Positions 15,178-15,237 of a stretch of 15,237 nt of DNA are shown in pieces. The position numbers were made by a program, and so were the translations under genes. Under the pieces are notes generated by a model, which worked only from the letters and a program-made list of their open reading frames with translations, ran no database searches and was not told the DNA's origin. Origin of the DNA: an uncultured Brachyspira sp. (GTDB lineage: Bacteria > Spirochaetota > Brachyspiria > Brachyspirales > Brachyspiraceae); assembly GCF_949287625.1 (NCBI RefSeq), contig NZ_CASEGO010000072.1, positions 1-15,237 of the forward strand, read 5' to 3'. The stretch's first letter is position 1; the number at the start of each line of letters is the position of its first letter.

Positions 15178-15237
15178 ATGCTAAATTAAATAATATTAAT
15201 TATAGTTTAATTAAATGTTTTACTTGTTGTGTAAATT

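Overview
The window is a very AT-rich stretch of bacterial chromosome with eight protein genes, all on the + strand. Its very low GC, AAT/ATA-rich codon use, lipoproteins, an FtsK with a long Asn/Asp/Glu-rich linker and the general look of the proteins suggest a spirochaete, most likely Brachyspira. That assignment is pattern recognition, not a database result. No RNA gene, mobile element, CRISPR array or attachment site was seen.

Layout from left to right: a TetR-family repressor (116-703); two tandem, clearly paralogous small envelope proteins of unknown function, one secreted and one membrane-anchored (913-1443 and 1463-1975); a stand-alone STAS anti-anti-sigma protein with its own promoter and a possible terminator (2201-2533); and a 2328-residue lipoprotein that fills nearly half the window (2635-9621). 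These are followed by a secreted beta-barrel-like protein behind a perfect TTGACA-17-TATAAT promoter and in front of a strong intrinsic terminator (9756-10484). Last come undecaprenyl-pyrophosphate phosphatase (uppP, 10657-11466) and the DNA translocase ftsK (11482-15126), 15 bases apart and probably one operon. The last 110 bases hold a candidate promoter for a gene beyond the window.

The most striking object is the giant lipoprotein. It reads as a lipobox, a TolB/PD40-type beta-propeller, a long TPR-like helical array, and then two regions whose strand pattern resembles the CHAT (separase/caspase-like) fold. Neither CHAT-like region has a cysteine, so if the fold assignment is right they are pseudo-proteases, used perhaps as scaffolds or binding modules at the cell envelope. 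The regulatory DNA also has structure: an 11-bp perfect inverted repeat whose arms are 55 bp apart brackets the uppP promoter region, a 10-bp exact tandem repeat lies upstream of the beta-barrel gene promoter, and three TTGTATAA copies overlap the promoter region of the giant gene.

Functionally the window is envelope-centred: lipid-carrier recycling for peptidoglycan (UppP), chromosome segregation at division (FtsK), and several exported proteins of unknown role. The TetR and STAS proteins have no recognisable partner within view.
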